Of a stretch of 64,000 nt of DNA, positions 44,153 through 54,253 are shown one piece after another (within the stretch, counting starts at the first letter, position 1; every line of letters begins with the position of its first letter). This stretch comes from Pedobacter cryophilus (GTDB lineage: Bacteria; Bacteroidota; Bacteroidia; Sphingobacteriales; Sphingobacteriaceae). Made by a program: the position numbers and the translations under genes. The notes beneath the pieces were generated by a model, which saw only the letters and a list, made by a program, of their open reading frames with translations, had not been told where the DNA came from and did no database searches. The stretch is from positions 153,535-217,534 of the forward strand of contig NZ_SWBP01000006.1 in assembly GCF_005116455.1 (NCBI RefSeq), in the 5' to 3' direction.

Positions 44153-47100
44153 ATGATAAGATTAATAAGTATATTTTTTCTTCTTCTGATTCTCTCTACA
44201 AAATCATTTTCCCAAACTTATGGCAATGAATGGATTAACTTTTCTCAGAAATATTCCAAAATTACTATCTCAGAAGAAGGTTTATTCAAAATAAGCTTTG
44301 ATGCTATTTCTGCCAAAGGATTTGTAAACGGAAATTTGAATCCGGCTAATTTTCAACTATTTAATAAGGGGATAGAAATACCTTTATTAATTACAGGTTC
44401 TCAAGACGGAGTGTTTAACCAAGGTGATGTCATTTATTTTTACGGAAATAAGAATGATGCGAGTTTAGACAGGGTTCTATATAATAACCAAAATGATTTA
44501 CCAAATGAAGATGTAAGTTTATTTACTGATGATAATTATTATTTTCTCACTTATAATTTATCAAAAAATGGTTTGAGATATAATGAGAGAAATCAAAGTA
44601 CAACGGGTTTAAGTCCAGAATCATATCTCATTACAAAAAGTAGAATCAACTTTACATCAAATTATTATCCTGGTGAATATATTTTAGATGCAATGAGTCT
44701 TTCTGAATACAACGAAGGTGAAGGATACTTAGGACCAACAATATCTAAAGGTCAAAGCGATAATTATCAGTTGAATACATCTGAATTTACGATGATATCA
44801 TCCTACCAACCTCAATTATCTGTATATATTGCTGGAAGATCTAATTCCGCCTCAAGTAATAGTTTAGGATATAACCATCATTTTAGAATAAGTTTAGGTA
44901 CTTCTATATTATTTGACTCTTTATATAGAGGATATTCAACAATTAGAAAAACAATTCCTATTAACATTAATAATAATAATTCCAGCATTATGATTTCATC
45001 AGTTGATGATTTAGGTGCAATTACAGATTTTCAAGCTTTAGGATATTTAGAAGTAAGCTACAGTAGAAATTTTAATATAAATGGATTAAAGAATTTAAGT
45101 TTCGGCTTAGATAAGACCAAGACTTCAGCTTTATTAAATTTCATAAACGCTGGTATTACAACTCCTGTACTTTTAGAAAAGAATGGATTAAATCTCTATA
45201 CCCCATCAGTCTCTAACGGACTTCAATTTGTTATAAATAATACATCAACAACAACAAATTATTATTTAGTTGATCAAACCTTAGCAAAAGATATTGTCTT
45301 AAATGACTTCGCCTTCAAAAACATTAACTCGTCAACTTCCAATAATTACTTAATTATTAGTAATAGTGCATTAAATACTGGAGCAACAGCATATCAACAA
45401 TATAACCAGTCTATTGGGATGCCAACATCAATAGTTTTAACTGACGATTTATACAATGAATTTTACTATGGTTTTCATCACCCGATGGCATTAAGAAATT
45501 ATTGCAAATTTATGATTGAAAATGGGAATGTTAAACCTGAATATCTTTTACTACTTGGAAAAGGATTTGAACTTGCTAAACAAAATATTACAATGGATTT
45601 GGTTCCAACTTTTGGCTTTCCAGCAAGTGACAATATGATTACTTCTGGATTAAATGGGAGTAATTTAGAACCTGGTTTAGCTACAGGAAGAATTCCTGCT
45701 AAAAATAACGAAGAAGTTGAAAATTACTTGAATAAATTAAAAACTTATAGGAATCTAAATGGAGAGATTTGGAGAAAAAAATTACTTCAATCTACTGGTG
45801 GGAAAACAATTTCTGAAGTGACCAGTTTTGTAAATTATCAAAATAGATTTCATCAAAACTCTAATCTTGAATCCTTTGGAGCTTTCAGATCACAAATCTA
45901 TAAAAACGTATCTACACCAATTACAGAAAACCTAACCGAAAGAATTATAAATGAAACAAGAGATGGAATTGCCCTTTTATCTTATTTTGGACATGGCTCT
46001 GCCACAGGTACGGAAATTTCATTTGGAAAATTAACCGACCAGCAGAACAAAGAAAAACCTACCATTTATTTAGTAAATGGATGCAGCACAGGAGCTTGTT
46101 TTACCAATACTAAATCTTTAGGGGAAGAATTTATAATTGGAAAAAACTTAGGGGCTGTTGGATGGATAGGAACCACAAGTCAAGGAGTTGCTTCATATTT
46201 AGGCAATGCATCAGCCAGCTATCATGATAATTGGTTTAAGAGATTTTATGGGTCATCCATAGCCACAGGTATAAAAGAAGGATTGAAGACCTTTCAAAAT
46301 CAAAATGACAAGTTAAACAGAGCACATACTAGCCAATATATCTTTTTAGGAGATCCAACCCTGAAATTTTATGCTCCAGAAAAACCCGATTTTAACATTG
46401 AAGCTTCCAGTTTATATCTTAAACAAGCTAACCAAAATGCTACTGCTCAAACTTTAGAACTCAATTTAAAAATTGAAAATCTAGGTAAGACTATTAATGA
46501 TAGCTTGAGTATTAAAATTAATAGAATTTTACCAGATAACTCAACTGTATCCATACCTGTTTTTAAGATTAAACCAGTTTTTAATACCGATACAATTTCT
46601 ATTAGTCTATCTAACATAGGTGTTAATGTTGCTGGAATAAATAAAATTAGCGTTAAAATAGATGACGATAATAAATTTTTAGAGTTAAATGAACAAAACA
46701 ATCAAGTTACTTTGGAGACATTTTTACCCGGAAATGGCGTTAAAAATATTTTCCCTATAAACAATGGCATTTTTTCACAAAACAGGCTCGTTCTTAAAGC
46801 TCAACCAGATAATTTATTTACAAAAAGTGCTGAATATTTGTTTGAAATAGATACTACGGCAGATTTTAATAGTGGACTTAAAAAAACATCAAATATAATT
46901 GTAGCAAATATATTTCCGGAGTGGACGCCTAATATTAATCTTGAGAATGGCAAGGTTTATTTTTGGAGAGCTAAATTAAATTTACCTATGGATAAAGGGG
47001 GTAATTGGACGCTTTCTTCATTTACTTATTTACCAGCTGTTGCTGATGGATTTAGCCAATCCCATCAATCGCAATTAAAAAATGTAACATTAGATAATAT

Positions 47101-49021
47101 AGTTTTTGATAACCAAACTGGAAATTTTGATTTCACAAAAACTTATTATCCAACATCAATATATACTGAAGGTGATGATGGGCTTTCGCCAAATGAAAAA
47201 AGATTTAGAACAACTCAATCCATTTCTTTTAGTAATTCTGCTTTTGAAGGATTTACTCTTGCAGCAATGAGTAATTTTATTCCTGGAATTTTTTTCAGCT
47301 ATCCCAGTCCTTTTAATTCTACTAACGGACCTGTTTTAGTTAATGGCTATACAGGGCAATACTTTTGGAATATCAATGATCCGGTGCAGGTAGATTCATT
47401 AATTAGATTTATTAATCAAATTCCAGATAACTATCATGTAATAGGTTTTAACGGCACTAATGCCACTATCAACGCCCTACCATTAGCCGCAAAAAATGCA
47501 TTGAAATTATTTGGCTTAAGCAAATTTGAATTAATAAATAAAGGGGAACCTTATATGTTTTGGGGAACAAAAAATAGTCCATCAGGAAGTGCCTTAGAAT
47601 TTACTGCTGATTACACCTCTCAAATTCCCGCAAGGTCACAATCCCTACAACATTTTTTAGATCTACCTTTTCCACTTGGGTACGGAAGCATTAAATCAGA
47701 ATTGATAGGACCAGCTAAAGAGTGGGAAAATGTATCTATAAATTTTAACAAAAGCACTTCTGATATAATTAACTACGACTTAATTGGAGTTAATAAACAA
47801 GGTTTAGAAAACATATTGATTAGTAATATAGTTGATGATGAATTTAGTATCACTAACATAAATGCTAAAGAATATCCATTTATTAAGCTAAAATCAAACA
47901 TTTACAATAAAGTAAATTACAAATTTCCAAAACTTAAATATTGGAATATTGCTTATAAACCTTTTTCAGAAATTAGTGTAAACCCTGATCATTTATTTAA
48001 TTTTCATTCAGAAAAGATTGCAGAAGGTGACAGTTTAAAATTCACAGTTTCATTATCAAACATATACATTTACCCTACAGATTCTGTTAAAGCCTCTATA
48101 GAACTTACTGGCCCTAACAGACAAACTAGTATTAAAAACTTCAATTTAGCACCTATTATTGTTGGAGAAAACACCAGTATATACTTTAAAGAAAGCACCA
48201 GAAATTTAGTTGGGAAAAATAGTCTAAAACTTCAATTAAACTCTTCTAATGAAGATTTATATACTTTTAATAATACATTACAAAAAGAATTTGAAGTTAT
48301 TAAAGACAGTAAAGAATCATTAATAAATGTGCTGTTTGATGGAAAATCTATTATTAATGGTGAAATAATATCTCCTAAACCAGTAATTGCCATTACAAAT
48401 ATCGATGATAATAAATTCCTCTTATTAAATGACACTACCAATTTGGATATTTACCTAAAAAAAGAATCTGAAAATGATTATAAAAGGATAGCTTATTCTA
48501 GCAGTTTATTAAGTTTCACCCCATCTGCAACTGCAGAAAACAATTCATCAAAAGTAGAATTTAGACCCGATTTACTACCAGATGGAATTCATAGTTTAAA
48601 AGTTAAAGGGAAAGATGTAACAGGTAACTTTAATCAGAATGATTATGTTATAGACTTTGAAGTTGTTAATAACTCTAGCATTTCGAATTTCTACCCCTAT
48701 CCTAACCCTGTAGTTAATTCCATGAAATTTGTCTTTACCCTAACGGGATTAAAAATTCCGGATAAAATAAAGATTATGATTTACAACGCTAGCGGCAAAA
48801 TAATTAGGGTAATATCCAAAGAAGAACTGGGTTCAATTAAAATAGGTAATAATATTTCAGATTTTACTTGGGATGGTACAGATGAATTTGGAGATAGTTT
48901 AGCTAATGGCGTATATTTTTACAGAGTAGATATTTCAAATGCTACTGAAATCAAACACAGAAACACTTCTGGAGACACATTATTTAAAAATAATATGGGT
49001 AAAATTTACCTTATGAAATAA
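44153..49021 (+). CDS. Gingipain-type C25 cysteine peptidase with type IX secretion tail (PorU-like)
   Basis: The 1622-residue protein has a Sec signal (about 1-21). The C25 domain (about 390-750) shows the catalytic His614 in SYFGHGSATG and Cys644 in VNGCSTGACF, and ends with FLGDPTLKF. A CARDB-type repeat and long beta-rich regions follow, and the C-terminus (about 1515-1622) is a FlgD-like Ig sorting domain (YPYPNPVVNSMKF, FTWDGTDEFGDSLANGVYFY). These marks point to type IX secretion and a surface role. PorU, the T9SS sortase, has the same domain start but is shorter, so this may be PorU or a large surface relative. Confidence 0.85.
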   Translation: MIRLISIFFLLLILSTKSFSQTYGNEWINFSQKYSKITISEEGLFKISFDAISAKGFVNGNLNPANFQLFNKGIEIPLLITGSQDGVFNQGDVIYFYGNKNDASLDRVLYNNQNDLPNEDVSLFTDDNYYFLTYNLSKNGLRYNERNQSTTGLSPESYLITKSRINFTSNYYPGEYILDAMSLSEYNEGEGYLGPTISKGQSDNYQLNTSEFTMISSYQPQLSVYIAGRSNSASSNSLGYNHHFRISLGTSILFDSLYRGYSTIRKTIPININNNNSSIMISSVDDLGAITDFQALGYLEVSYSRNFNINGLKNLSFGLDKTKTSALLNFINAGITTPVLLEKNGLNLYTPSVSNGLQFVINNTSTTTNYYLVDQTLAKDIVLNDFAFKNINSSTSNNYLIISNSALNTGATAYQQYNQSIGMPTSIVLTDDLYNEFYYGFHHPMALRNYCKFMIENGNVKPEYLLLLGKGFELAKQNITMDLVPTFGFPASDNMITSGLNGSNLEPGLATGRIPAKNNEEVENYLNKLKTYRNLNGEIWRKKLLQSTGGKTISEVTSFVNYQNRFHQNSNLESFGAFRSQIYKNVSTPITENLTERIINETRDGIALLSYFGHGSATGTEISFGKLTDQQNKEKPTIYLVNGCSTGACFTNTKSLGEEFIIGKNLGAVGWIGTTSQGVASYLGNASASYHDNWFKRFYGSSIATGIKEGLKTFQNQNDKLNRAHTSQYIFLGDPTLKFYAPEKPDFNIEASSLYLKQANQNATAQTLELNLKIENLGKTINDSLSIKINRILPDNSTVSIPVFKIKPVFNTDTISISLSNIGVNVAGINKISVKIDDDNKFLELNEQNNQVTLETFLPGNGVKNIFPINNGIFSQNRLVLKAQPDNLFTKSAEYLFEIDTTADFNSGLKKTSNIIVANIFPEWTPNINLENGKVYFWRAKLNLPMDKGGNWTLSSFTYLPAVADGFSQSHQSQLKNVTLDNIVFDNQTGNFDFTKTYYPTSIYTEGDDGLSPNEKRFRTTQSISFSNSAFEGFTLAAMSNFIPGIFFSYPSPFNSTNGPVLVNGYTGQYFWNINDPVQVDSLIRFINQIPDNYHVIGFNGTNATINALPLAAKNALKLFGLSKFELINKGEPYMFWGTKNSPSGSALEFTADYTSQIPARSQSLQHFLDLPFPLGYGSIKSELIGPAKEWENVSINFNKSTSDIINYDLIGVNKQGLENILISNIVDDEFSITNINAKEYPFIKLKSNIYNKVNYKFPKLKYWNIAYKPFSEISVNPDHLFNFHSEKIAEGDSLKFTVSLSNIYIYPTDSVKASIELTGPNRQTSIKNFNLAPIIVGENTSIYFKESTRNLVGKNSLKLQLNSSNEDLYTFNNTLQKEFEVIKDSKESLINVLFDGKSIINGEIISPKPVIAITNIDDNKFLLLNDTTNLDIYLKKESENDYKRIAYSSSLLSFTPSATAENNSSKVEFRPDLLPDGIHSLKVKGKDVTGNFNQNDYVIDFEVVNNSSISNFYPYPNPVVNSMKFVFTLTGLKIPDKIKIMIYNASGKIIRVISKEELGSIKIGNNISDFTWDGTDEFGDSLANGVYFYRVDISNATEIKHRNTSGDTLFKNNMGKIYLMK

Positions 49022-49032
49022 CACTTTTAGAG

Positions 49033-50223
49033 TCAATACTTTTTATTTTCCTTAATGTAGAAATAAATTAAAATATAAGTTGAAATTAAAAAGGAAAAGC
49101 TTGTGCTGATAATTACTCCGTTTATTGCATAATATTTTACTAAAAAAAAACCTAAAAAAGTAGGTACAATGCCTCCAAAAGAAGAGATCAAATTAATCCT
49201 TACTTTACCGATATTACTAAAATAATAAGCCAATACTTTAGCTATTGAAAAAATTAGGATACCAGGAGAAAATGTTACTAAATAAAATTTAATTCGACTA
49301 AAATCATTATTTAAAAGGTAAATGTAAAACGAAGAGGGTAAAATAAAGGCCGCAAATAAGAAAATCAATGATACGCCAACAGAAATTTTCAAGTATCGAT
49401 TAATCAATTTCAAACCTTTATCTGTGCTGGTTGCTACTTTACTTATTTCATCACCAATTAAAGTTCCTGCAGTAATTGCAAAAAGCCAAATTACATTCGC
49501 TATTGAAAGAATGATACTAAATATACCAACAGCGTTAAGGCCACTCCATTTTTCCAGAAAAAAAAATGAAAGTCTGTAATTAAACAACTGCGTTAAATTT
49601 GACAATTGATTTATCCCTCCTATCTTAAAAGCTGATCTCGTTAATTTAATTAATTCTGAAAAATTTATTTTTACAAAAATCTCATCCCTTAAAACCAAAA
49701 TAGAAATTAAGATTACTAATAAATATGATAGATTTTGAAAATACAGAAAATCTAAAGCGGTAAAATTGTTTAAGCCAGAATAGCTTAAACATGCTAAAAT
49801 AACAAGTGGCTGTAGCACAATTAAAATATTATACCAATTTAGATTGGACTTGTTGATAAGTCCTCTTAGGTTTAAAGAAAAAATTGAAAGTAAAAAGCAA
49901 TTTAAGAAAAAGATAAGTGTAACCTGTTGATTTATTAAACCTATTGTATTTAATAAGAAAGTACTAAAAATTGAAATTACTAGGCTCCAAAGAAAAGATA
50001 GTAAGAACAATTCACTAAACTTATGTACCCTCATTAAAAAAGCTAAAGTTCCAGGCCCTAAAATGCCCGTTATTAACTGAATAAAAGCAATATAAGTAGC
50101 AATAATACTTAGATATCCCCTACCATAAGCCCCTAAAAATTTAGCGGTTAATAACGTTAAAACCAAGGCAAGAACAGCTACAATGAAATTAGACTGAAAA
50201 GAGAATATAATTTTCTTAAACAT
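49033..50223 (-). CDS. Polysaccharide flippase, Wzx/MATE-like
   Basis: The 396-residue protein has about 12 membrane segments and the Wzx-type layout, with KFLGAYGRGYLSIIATYIAF in the first two segments. It is expected to flip lipid-linked glycan units across the inner membrane. It is the last gene of a minus-strand run with a glycosyltransferase three bases upstream. It is convergent with the C25 peptidase gene (11 bases apart). Confidence 0.85.
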   Translation of the reverse strand: MFKKIIFSFQSNFIVAVLALVLTLLTAKFLGAYGRGYLSIIATYIAFIQLITGILGPGTLAFLMRVHKFSELFLLSFLWSLVISIFSTFLLNTIGLINQQVTLIFFLNCFLLSIFSLNLRGLINKSNLNWYNILIVLQPLVILACLSYSGLNNFTALDFLYFQNLSYLLVILISILVLRDEIFVKINFSELIKLTRSAFKIGGINQLSNLTQLFNYRLSFFFLEKWSGLNAVGIFSIILSIANVIWLFAITAGTLIGDEISKVATSTDKGLKLINRYLKISVGVSLIFLFAAFILPSSFYIYLLNNDFSRIKFYLVTFSPGILIFSIAKVLAYYFSNIGKVRINLISSFGGIVPTFLGFFLVKYYAINGVIISTSFSFLISTYILIYFYIKENKKY

Positions 50224-50226
50224 ATT

Positions 50227-51378
50227 TCAACTGTTCATTCCTAACTTATATAGCGTTTTAAAACCCTCTTCTAGGCTATTTAAATCAAATTTTAGCTTAA
50301 TATCTGATGAAATATTTTCTGCTGGCCAAAAATCACAAGTTTTATTAATACAATTTTCCATTTTTAAGTATAAATCTGATTCGTCTTTTGTCGCAACCTG
50401 AATACTATTATATTGATGTAAGTATTCATCTAAAGCAGGTAATTGAGTTGCAATTACTGGTAAACCACACATTAAAGCTTCTACCACTACCACAGCTTGT
50501 GTCTCATAATTGCTAAACATTACAAAATAATCTGCATTATGGTAATAAGGTACAATATCTTCACCGTATTTAATACCATGAAAAAAAACAGCTTCAGTAC
50601 ACTTTAATGCTTTACTAAAAAGCTCCGCATCTGACACCATATCCAAAAACCCACCTACAATATGTAATTCAATCTGCTGATATTTATGATATAATAACTC
50701 AAAAACCCTTAATATCCCAATTACATTTTTAGCTTGTTCATCTAATCTAGATACATGTAGGAATTTAATTTTGGTATCTTTATTTAAAGGCTTTAAAGAA
50801 AAGATATTTGGGTTAATCACATTGGGAATAATCTTAAAATTTTGATGCTTAAGCCCCTTGTTCTCCATAGCAAACTTTAGGGACTCTGAAACGGCACTTA
50901 AACCTTTACTATTGTTCGCAAACTTTATCTTTAACCAACTTTCTACATAATTATTAGATTTTCTTAAATAAGCAGTAGAATGCTCAGAAATAAAATAGGG
51001 TACATTTTTAAATAAATAGTATAAATATGGTATTACAGCCGATTTAGGCAAAACATGAATATGAAAAAAATCCACCTTTTCTATTAATAATTCAGCTTGT
51101 TTTATAGCCTTATAATCTGCTAAAAAATAATTGATAAAGTTTATGTATTTACCTATTAAAGGTAGTTTTGATAATCTAAAATAACATATCACACTTGTAA
51201 AAACATTCTTTTCTATTACCAAGTTATAATTTTTATCCTCACCTACTGTTCCAACTGCAAAAGCAACCACCACATTATTAGTTTTGGCAATAACTTCTAT
51301 ATGCTTTTTAGTAAAAATAGCACTTAGCAAATTTTCTTTATTGGGAAACCATTCTGGGGATACAATAATGTTATACAA
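50227..51378 (-). CDS. Glycosyltransferase family 4
   Basis: The 383-residue enzyme is a GT-B retaining glycosyltransferase: FHIHVLPKSAVIPYLYYL and SEHSTAYLRK in the N-terminal half, then KFLHVSRLDEQAKNVIGIL, LHIVGGF and the E-x7-E site in SNYETQAVVVVEALMCGLPV (about 290-320). The sugar donor cannot be read. It lies three bases upstream of the flippase gene, consistent with shared glycan assembly. Confidence 0.92.
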   Translation of the reverse strand: MYNIIVSPEWFPNKENLLSAIFTKKHIEVIAKTNNVVVAFAVGTVGEDKNYNLVIEKNVFTSVICYFRLSKLPLIGKYINFINYFLADYKAIKQAELLIEKVDFFHIHVLPKSAVIPYLYYLFKNVPYFISEHSTAYLRKSNNYVESWLKIKFANNSKGLSAVSESLKFAMENKGLKHQNFKIIPNVINPNIFSLKPLNKDTKIKFLHVSRLDEQAKNVIGILRVFELLYHKYQQIELHIVGGFLDMVSDAELFSKALKCTEAVFFHGIKYGEDIVPYYHNADYFVMFSNYETQAVVVVEALMCGLPVIATQLPALDEYLHQYNSIQVATKDESDLYLKMENCINKTCDFWPAENISSDIKLKFDLNSLEEGFKTLYKLGMNS

Positions 51379-51469
51379 TTATTTATTAATTGGAGTATAA
51401 TTTTAAAAATATGCTTTTTAATTCTGGTCTTTTCAAAAAAATATATTAAAAAAAAAAAATGAATCACTA

Positions 51470-52408
51470 CTAGTTTAGTTTTATCCTTTTTAAAAAAAAA
51501 ATAATAGCATTTAGTCTGTTTTTTAAGCTTTTTCTGTGATAAGAAACAACAAAAAAACTATCTAATTCAGGATTAAATCTACTTTTAAAATCTGCTATTC
51601 TCAAATTATTGGCCCCAAGATAATCAAAACTTAAAAATCCATTTTCTTTTAACCATCTGTGTAACTCTACATACAAAAAAGCATTTACCTGTGATTGAAG
51701 CTCTCCTTTAGGAACATAGCTTAGCAAAAAACCGGCTGATTTTGAGTAACTATCCAGAATTATTATACCAGATCCTAAAAATACATGCTCAGCATTGGTG
51801 ATAGAAAAAACTTTAATTAATTGAACTCTTTCTAAAGCTATTATCCAATTTTTCAATCTAGATAGCTTACTCAGACTAAATCCTACACTTTTTAATTGTT
51901 CCTGATGATAAAACCAATCATCTTCAGATAATGAGGTTGGTTGGAAAATTAAATTAGATTCTTTATTAGCCTTACTATAATTCTTAAAAACGTTTCTTTG
52001 AAAATCTTCAGTTAAGGTTGATTTAACATAAGTGTATTTAATTTTAAGCTTATAATCGTTCCATAAAAAACACCTTACATCTTTAATTTCTCTAGGTAAA
52101 TTAAATGTTATAGAATCGTATTTTTTATTTAAGAATTTCAAAGATTCGTTTAATGCTTTCTGATGGCTGATATTTTGCATGTTTTTTATCCATATTCCAG
52201 AATAATAAGGATAATGATTAGCTACCTCTATACAATTATCTTTTTCGAATAATGCAAGTGCAACTATTGGGTGATAATCATTAGTATATATGTAATAAAC
52301 AGGTTTAGCTTTCATTATTTTAGAAGTAATATTCATAAATAACGGACTCAAACCTAAACTAATTGGAATCAACCTCTGAAAATCAGCTTCTGTTACCTTA
52401 TTTAACAT
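51470..52408 (-). CDS. FemAB/GNAT-like acyltransferase, uncharacterised
   Basis: The 312-residue protein resembles FemAB-type and GNAT-fold transferases found in exopolysaccharide loci. WKLKIKYTYVKSTL-like and KANKESNLIFQPTSL segments lead into a second GNAT half with FLGSGIIILDSYSKSAGFLL and LHRWLKENGFLSFDYLGAN. The catalytic residues are not evident. It likely acylates or aminoacylates a glycan or lipid carrier, inferred from context. It starts directly after the methyltransferase gene stop; a 91-base AT-rich gap follows. Confidence 0.65.
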   Translation of the reverse strand: MLNKVTEADFQRLIPISLGLSPLFMNITSKIMKAKPVYYIYTNDYHPIVALALFEKDNCIEVANHYPYYSGIWIKNMQNISHQKALNESLKFLNKKYDSITFNLPREIKDVRCFLWNDYKLKIKYTYVKSTLTEDFQRNVFKNYSKANKESNLIFQPTSLSEDDWFYHQEQLKSVGFSLSKLSRLKNWIIALERVQLIKVFSITNAEHVFLGSGIIILDSYSKSAGFLLSYVPKGELQSQVNAFLYVELHRWLKENGFLSFDYLGANNLRIADFKSRFNPELDSFFVVSYHRKSLKNRLNAIIFFLKRIKLN

Positions 52409-53179
52409 CTAATCCTGTTTAATTTTTTCAATCTCAAAAATCAACTCCCTTTCTTTATTTCCAAAACTAAAACGCCTTCTATCATGCAAACTAAAATTTA
52501 AAGAATAATCAATTTGTTTAACACTTACTTTTGAACGTTTCAATCGCTCTATAAAATCTGTTCCGTGAAGCCTCAATAAGTCCTTTTCTCCAAACAATTT
52601 TAATCTTTGCTCATCAGATATAGCACTTGAATCTTCTAAAGTTTCATAAACATTTAAATTAATTACTGTTAGAATATAAGCTTTAGCCCCTATCTTTAAC
52701 ACTCTATAGAGCTCATCAATTGCTTTTTTTTCATCAGGAATATGACCCAGCACACAAGAACAGATTATATAATCATAGGCGCAATCTTCAAAAGTTAGAT
52801 TTTGTATATCTTCAATTTTATCGGCATAACCCTTCTGAATATCTACAGACAAATATTTATTTGATGATTTTTTTAAGCTTTTTGAGAGCATAGATTCTGG
52901 AGCAAAATGCAAAATAGATTTATTGTCAAAAAAAATATCTGTCTCATTAATCAAATAATAATTTAATAACCTTGTCCTCTCTAAAGAACCACAACTAGGG
53001 CATTGTGCATCTTCTCTCTTTTCATTCCCAAATGATAAAAATTTATTAAAAGATTGGTTGCAACAAATACAATAAAACTTATTCCCCTTATGTAATAGAC
53101 CTTTAAGCTCAAAGATATTACGCCTTATTTTTATTCTAAACTCGGTTTTAATTACCTTTTTTAGTATCTCTTTAATCAT
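52409..53179 (-). CDS. SAM methyltransferase with N-terminal zinc ribbon
   Basis: The 256-residue protein has two Cys pairs, FYCICCNQSF and AQCPSCGSLERTRL (about 36-73), making a zinc ribbon. A class I methyltransferase domain follows, with ILHFAPESMLSK, YLSVDIQKGYADKIEDIQNL and YDYIICSCVLGHIPDEKKAI. Motif I is weak. It belongs to a family seen in glycan clusters; the target is unknown. It overlaps the deacetylase stop by four bases. Confidence 0.82.
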   Translation of the reverse strand: MIKEILKKVIKTEFRIKIRRNIFELKGLLHKGNKFYCICCNQSFNKFLSFGNEKREDAQCPSCGSLERTRLLNYYLINETDIFFDNKSILHFAPESMLSKSLKKSSNKYLSVDIQKGYADKIEDIQNLTFEDCAYDYIICSCVLGHIPDEKKAIDELYRVLKIGAKAYILTVINLNVYETLEDSSAISDEQRLKLFGEKDLLRLHGTDFIERLKRSKVSVKQIDYSLNFSLHDRRRFSFGNKERELIFEIEKIKQD

Positions 53180-54213
53180 CTATTAATTTTATTATTTCTT
53201 AAAATTTTTCTGATAATTAGTTTTAAATATTGCATTTTAATAATCTCTTCAGCACCATAATTACCTACTTCAAGAGGAATTCTTTGTATACTAAAGCCAT
53301 ATTTATCTTCTCTAAAACCTCCAGTACCAAAATTGATACTCGGTTGTAAATCATAGTGATTGAAATATTCTGACCCTACCCCGCTATCTGAAAAAGGAAA
53401 TGCAAAATAATTTCTGTTGACATTAAAATTATCTTTTAAGTATTGCAAACTGCAATTAGTTTGTTGAATTTGTTCTTCTAAACTAATATCTACATATCTA
53501 GGATGATTTTCACTGTGAGCACCTATACTAAATCCTTTTTCTTTTAACCATAAAACATCATCGGTATCCAAATACGGTTCTCTTTTCAAATATTCATTAA
53601 AATCTAAATTAACTATTTGAGCAATTTCATCCAAAAGATGCCTTTCATTCCAAGTAAATGACAGTAGTTTAGATTCGAAATTAAGAAACTCAGATTTTAG
53701 TATTTTACCAACTTCAATTTCAATACCCTTAGAATCTCCTTTATTCAACTGATTGATAATTAAAGATACTTTAAATCGGTAAAACAGTTCTTTGTTATCT
53801 AAAAATGAAGGATTTATAAAAAAAGTCGCATGTATACCTTTCTCTAATAAAATAGGAGCCACTACAGTTCTTATCTCTTTTAAGCCATCATCAAAAGATA
53901 AATGGAAAAAGGCTTCTTTACATCTTTTTTTATTATCGTTAAGACTAACAGCATCTTCTATTGGGATACTTTTAAAAGATTTACAAATATAATCCAGTTC
54001 TCTTTTAAAAATTAGGGTGCTTTTTACTTGATATAAGTTTTGGATATGGGGTAAATCAAAATCACTTACAGTGTGGTAAAAAGGCAATAAAAGCTTTTGA
54101 TTTGACAAATTAATGAATGTCTTTAAATCAAAATAATTAGAAATATTTATTAAAAATTTTAACGTTACTGATTTCAAATGTTTTTTTTGAAAATAAAAAA
54201 AAACGCATTTCAA
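53176..54213 (-). CDS. Polysaccharide deacetylase (CE4/NodB family)
   Basis: The 345-residue protein has the NodB motif 1 FHLSFDDGLKEIRTVV (about 107-121) with the catalytic and metal-binding Asp pair, FFINPSFL, and motif 2 IGAHSENHPRYVDIS with metal-binding His. It should remove N-acetyl groups from a surface polysaccharide. There is no signal peptide, so it may act in the cytoplasm or on lipid-linked material. It heads the five-gene glycan run and overlaps the methyltransferase gene by four bases. Confidence 0.85.
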   Translation of the reverse strand: MKCVFFYFQKKHLKSVTLKFLINISNYFDLKTFINLSNQKLLLPFYHTVSDFDLPHIQNLYQVKSTLIFKRELDYICKSFKSIPIEDAVSLNDNKKRCKEAFFHLSFDDGLKEIRTVVAPILLEKGIHATFFINPSFLDNKELFYRFKVSLIINQLNKGDSKGIEIEVGKILKSEFLNFESKLLSFTWNERHLLDEIAQIVNLDFNEYLKREPYLDTDDVLWLKEKGFSIGAHSENHPRYVDISLEEQIQQTNCSLQYLKDNFNVNRNYFAFPFSDSGVGSEYFNHYDLQPSINFGTGGFREDKYGFSIQRIPLEVGNYGAEEIIKMQYLKLIIRKILRNNKINR

Positions 54214-54253
54214 ATTTGAAAAACGGTTCGTAAATATATCAATTTATTCAATT

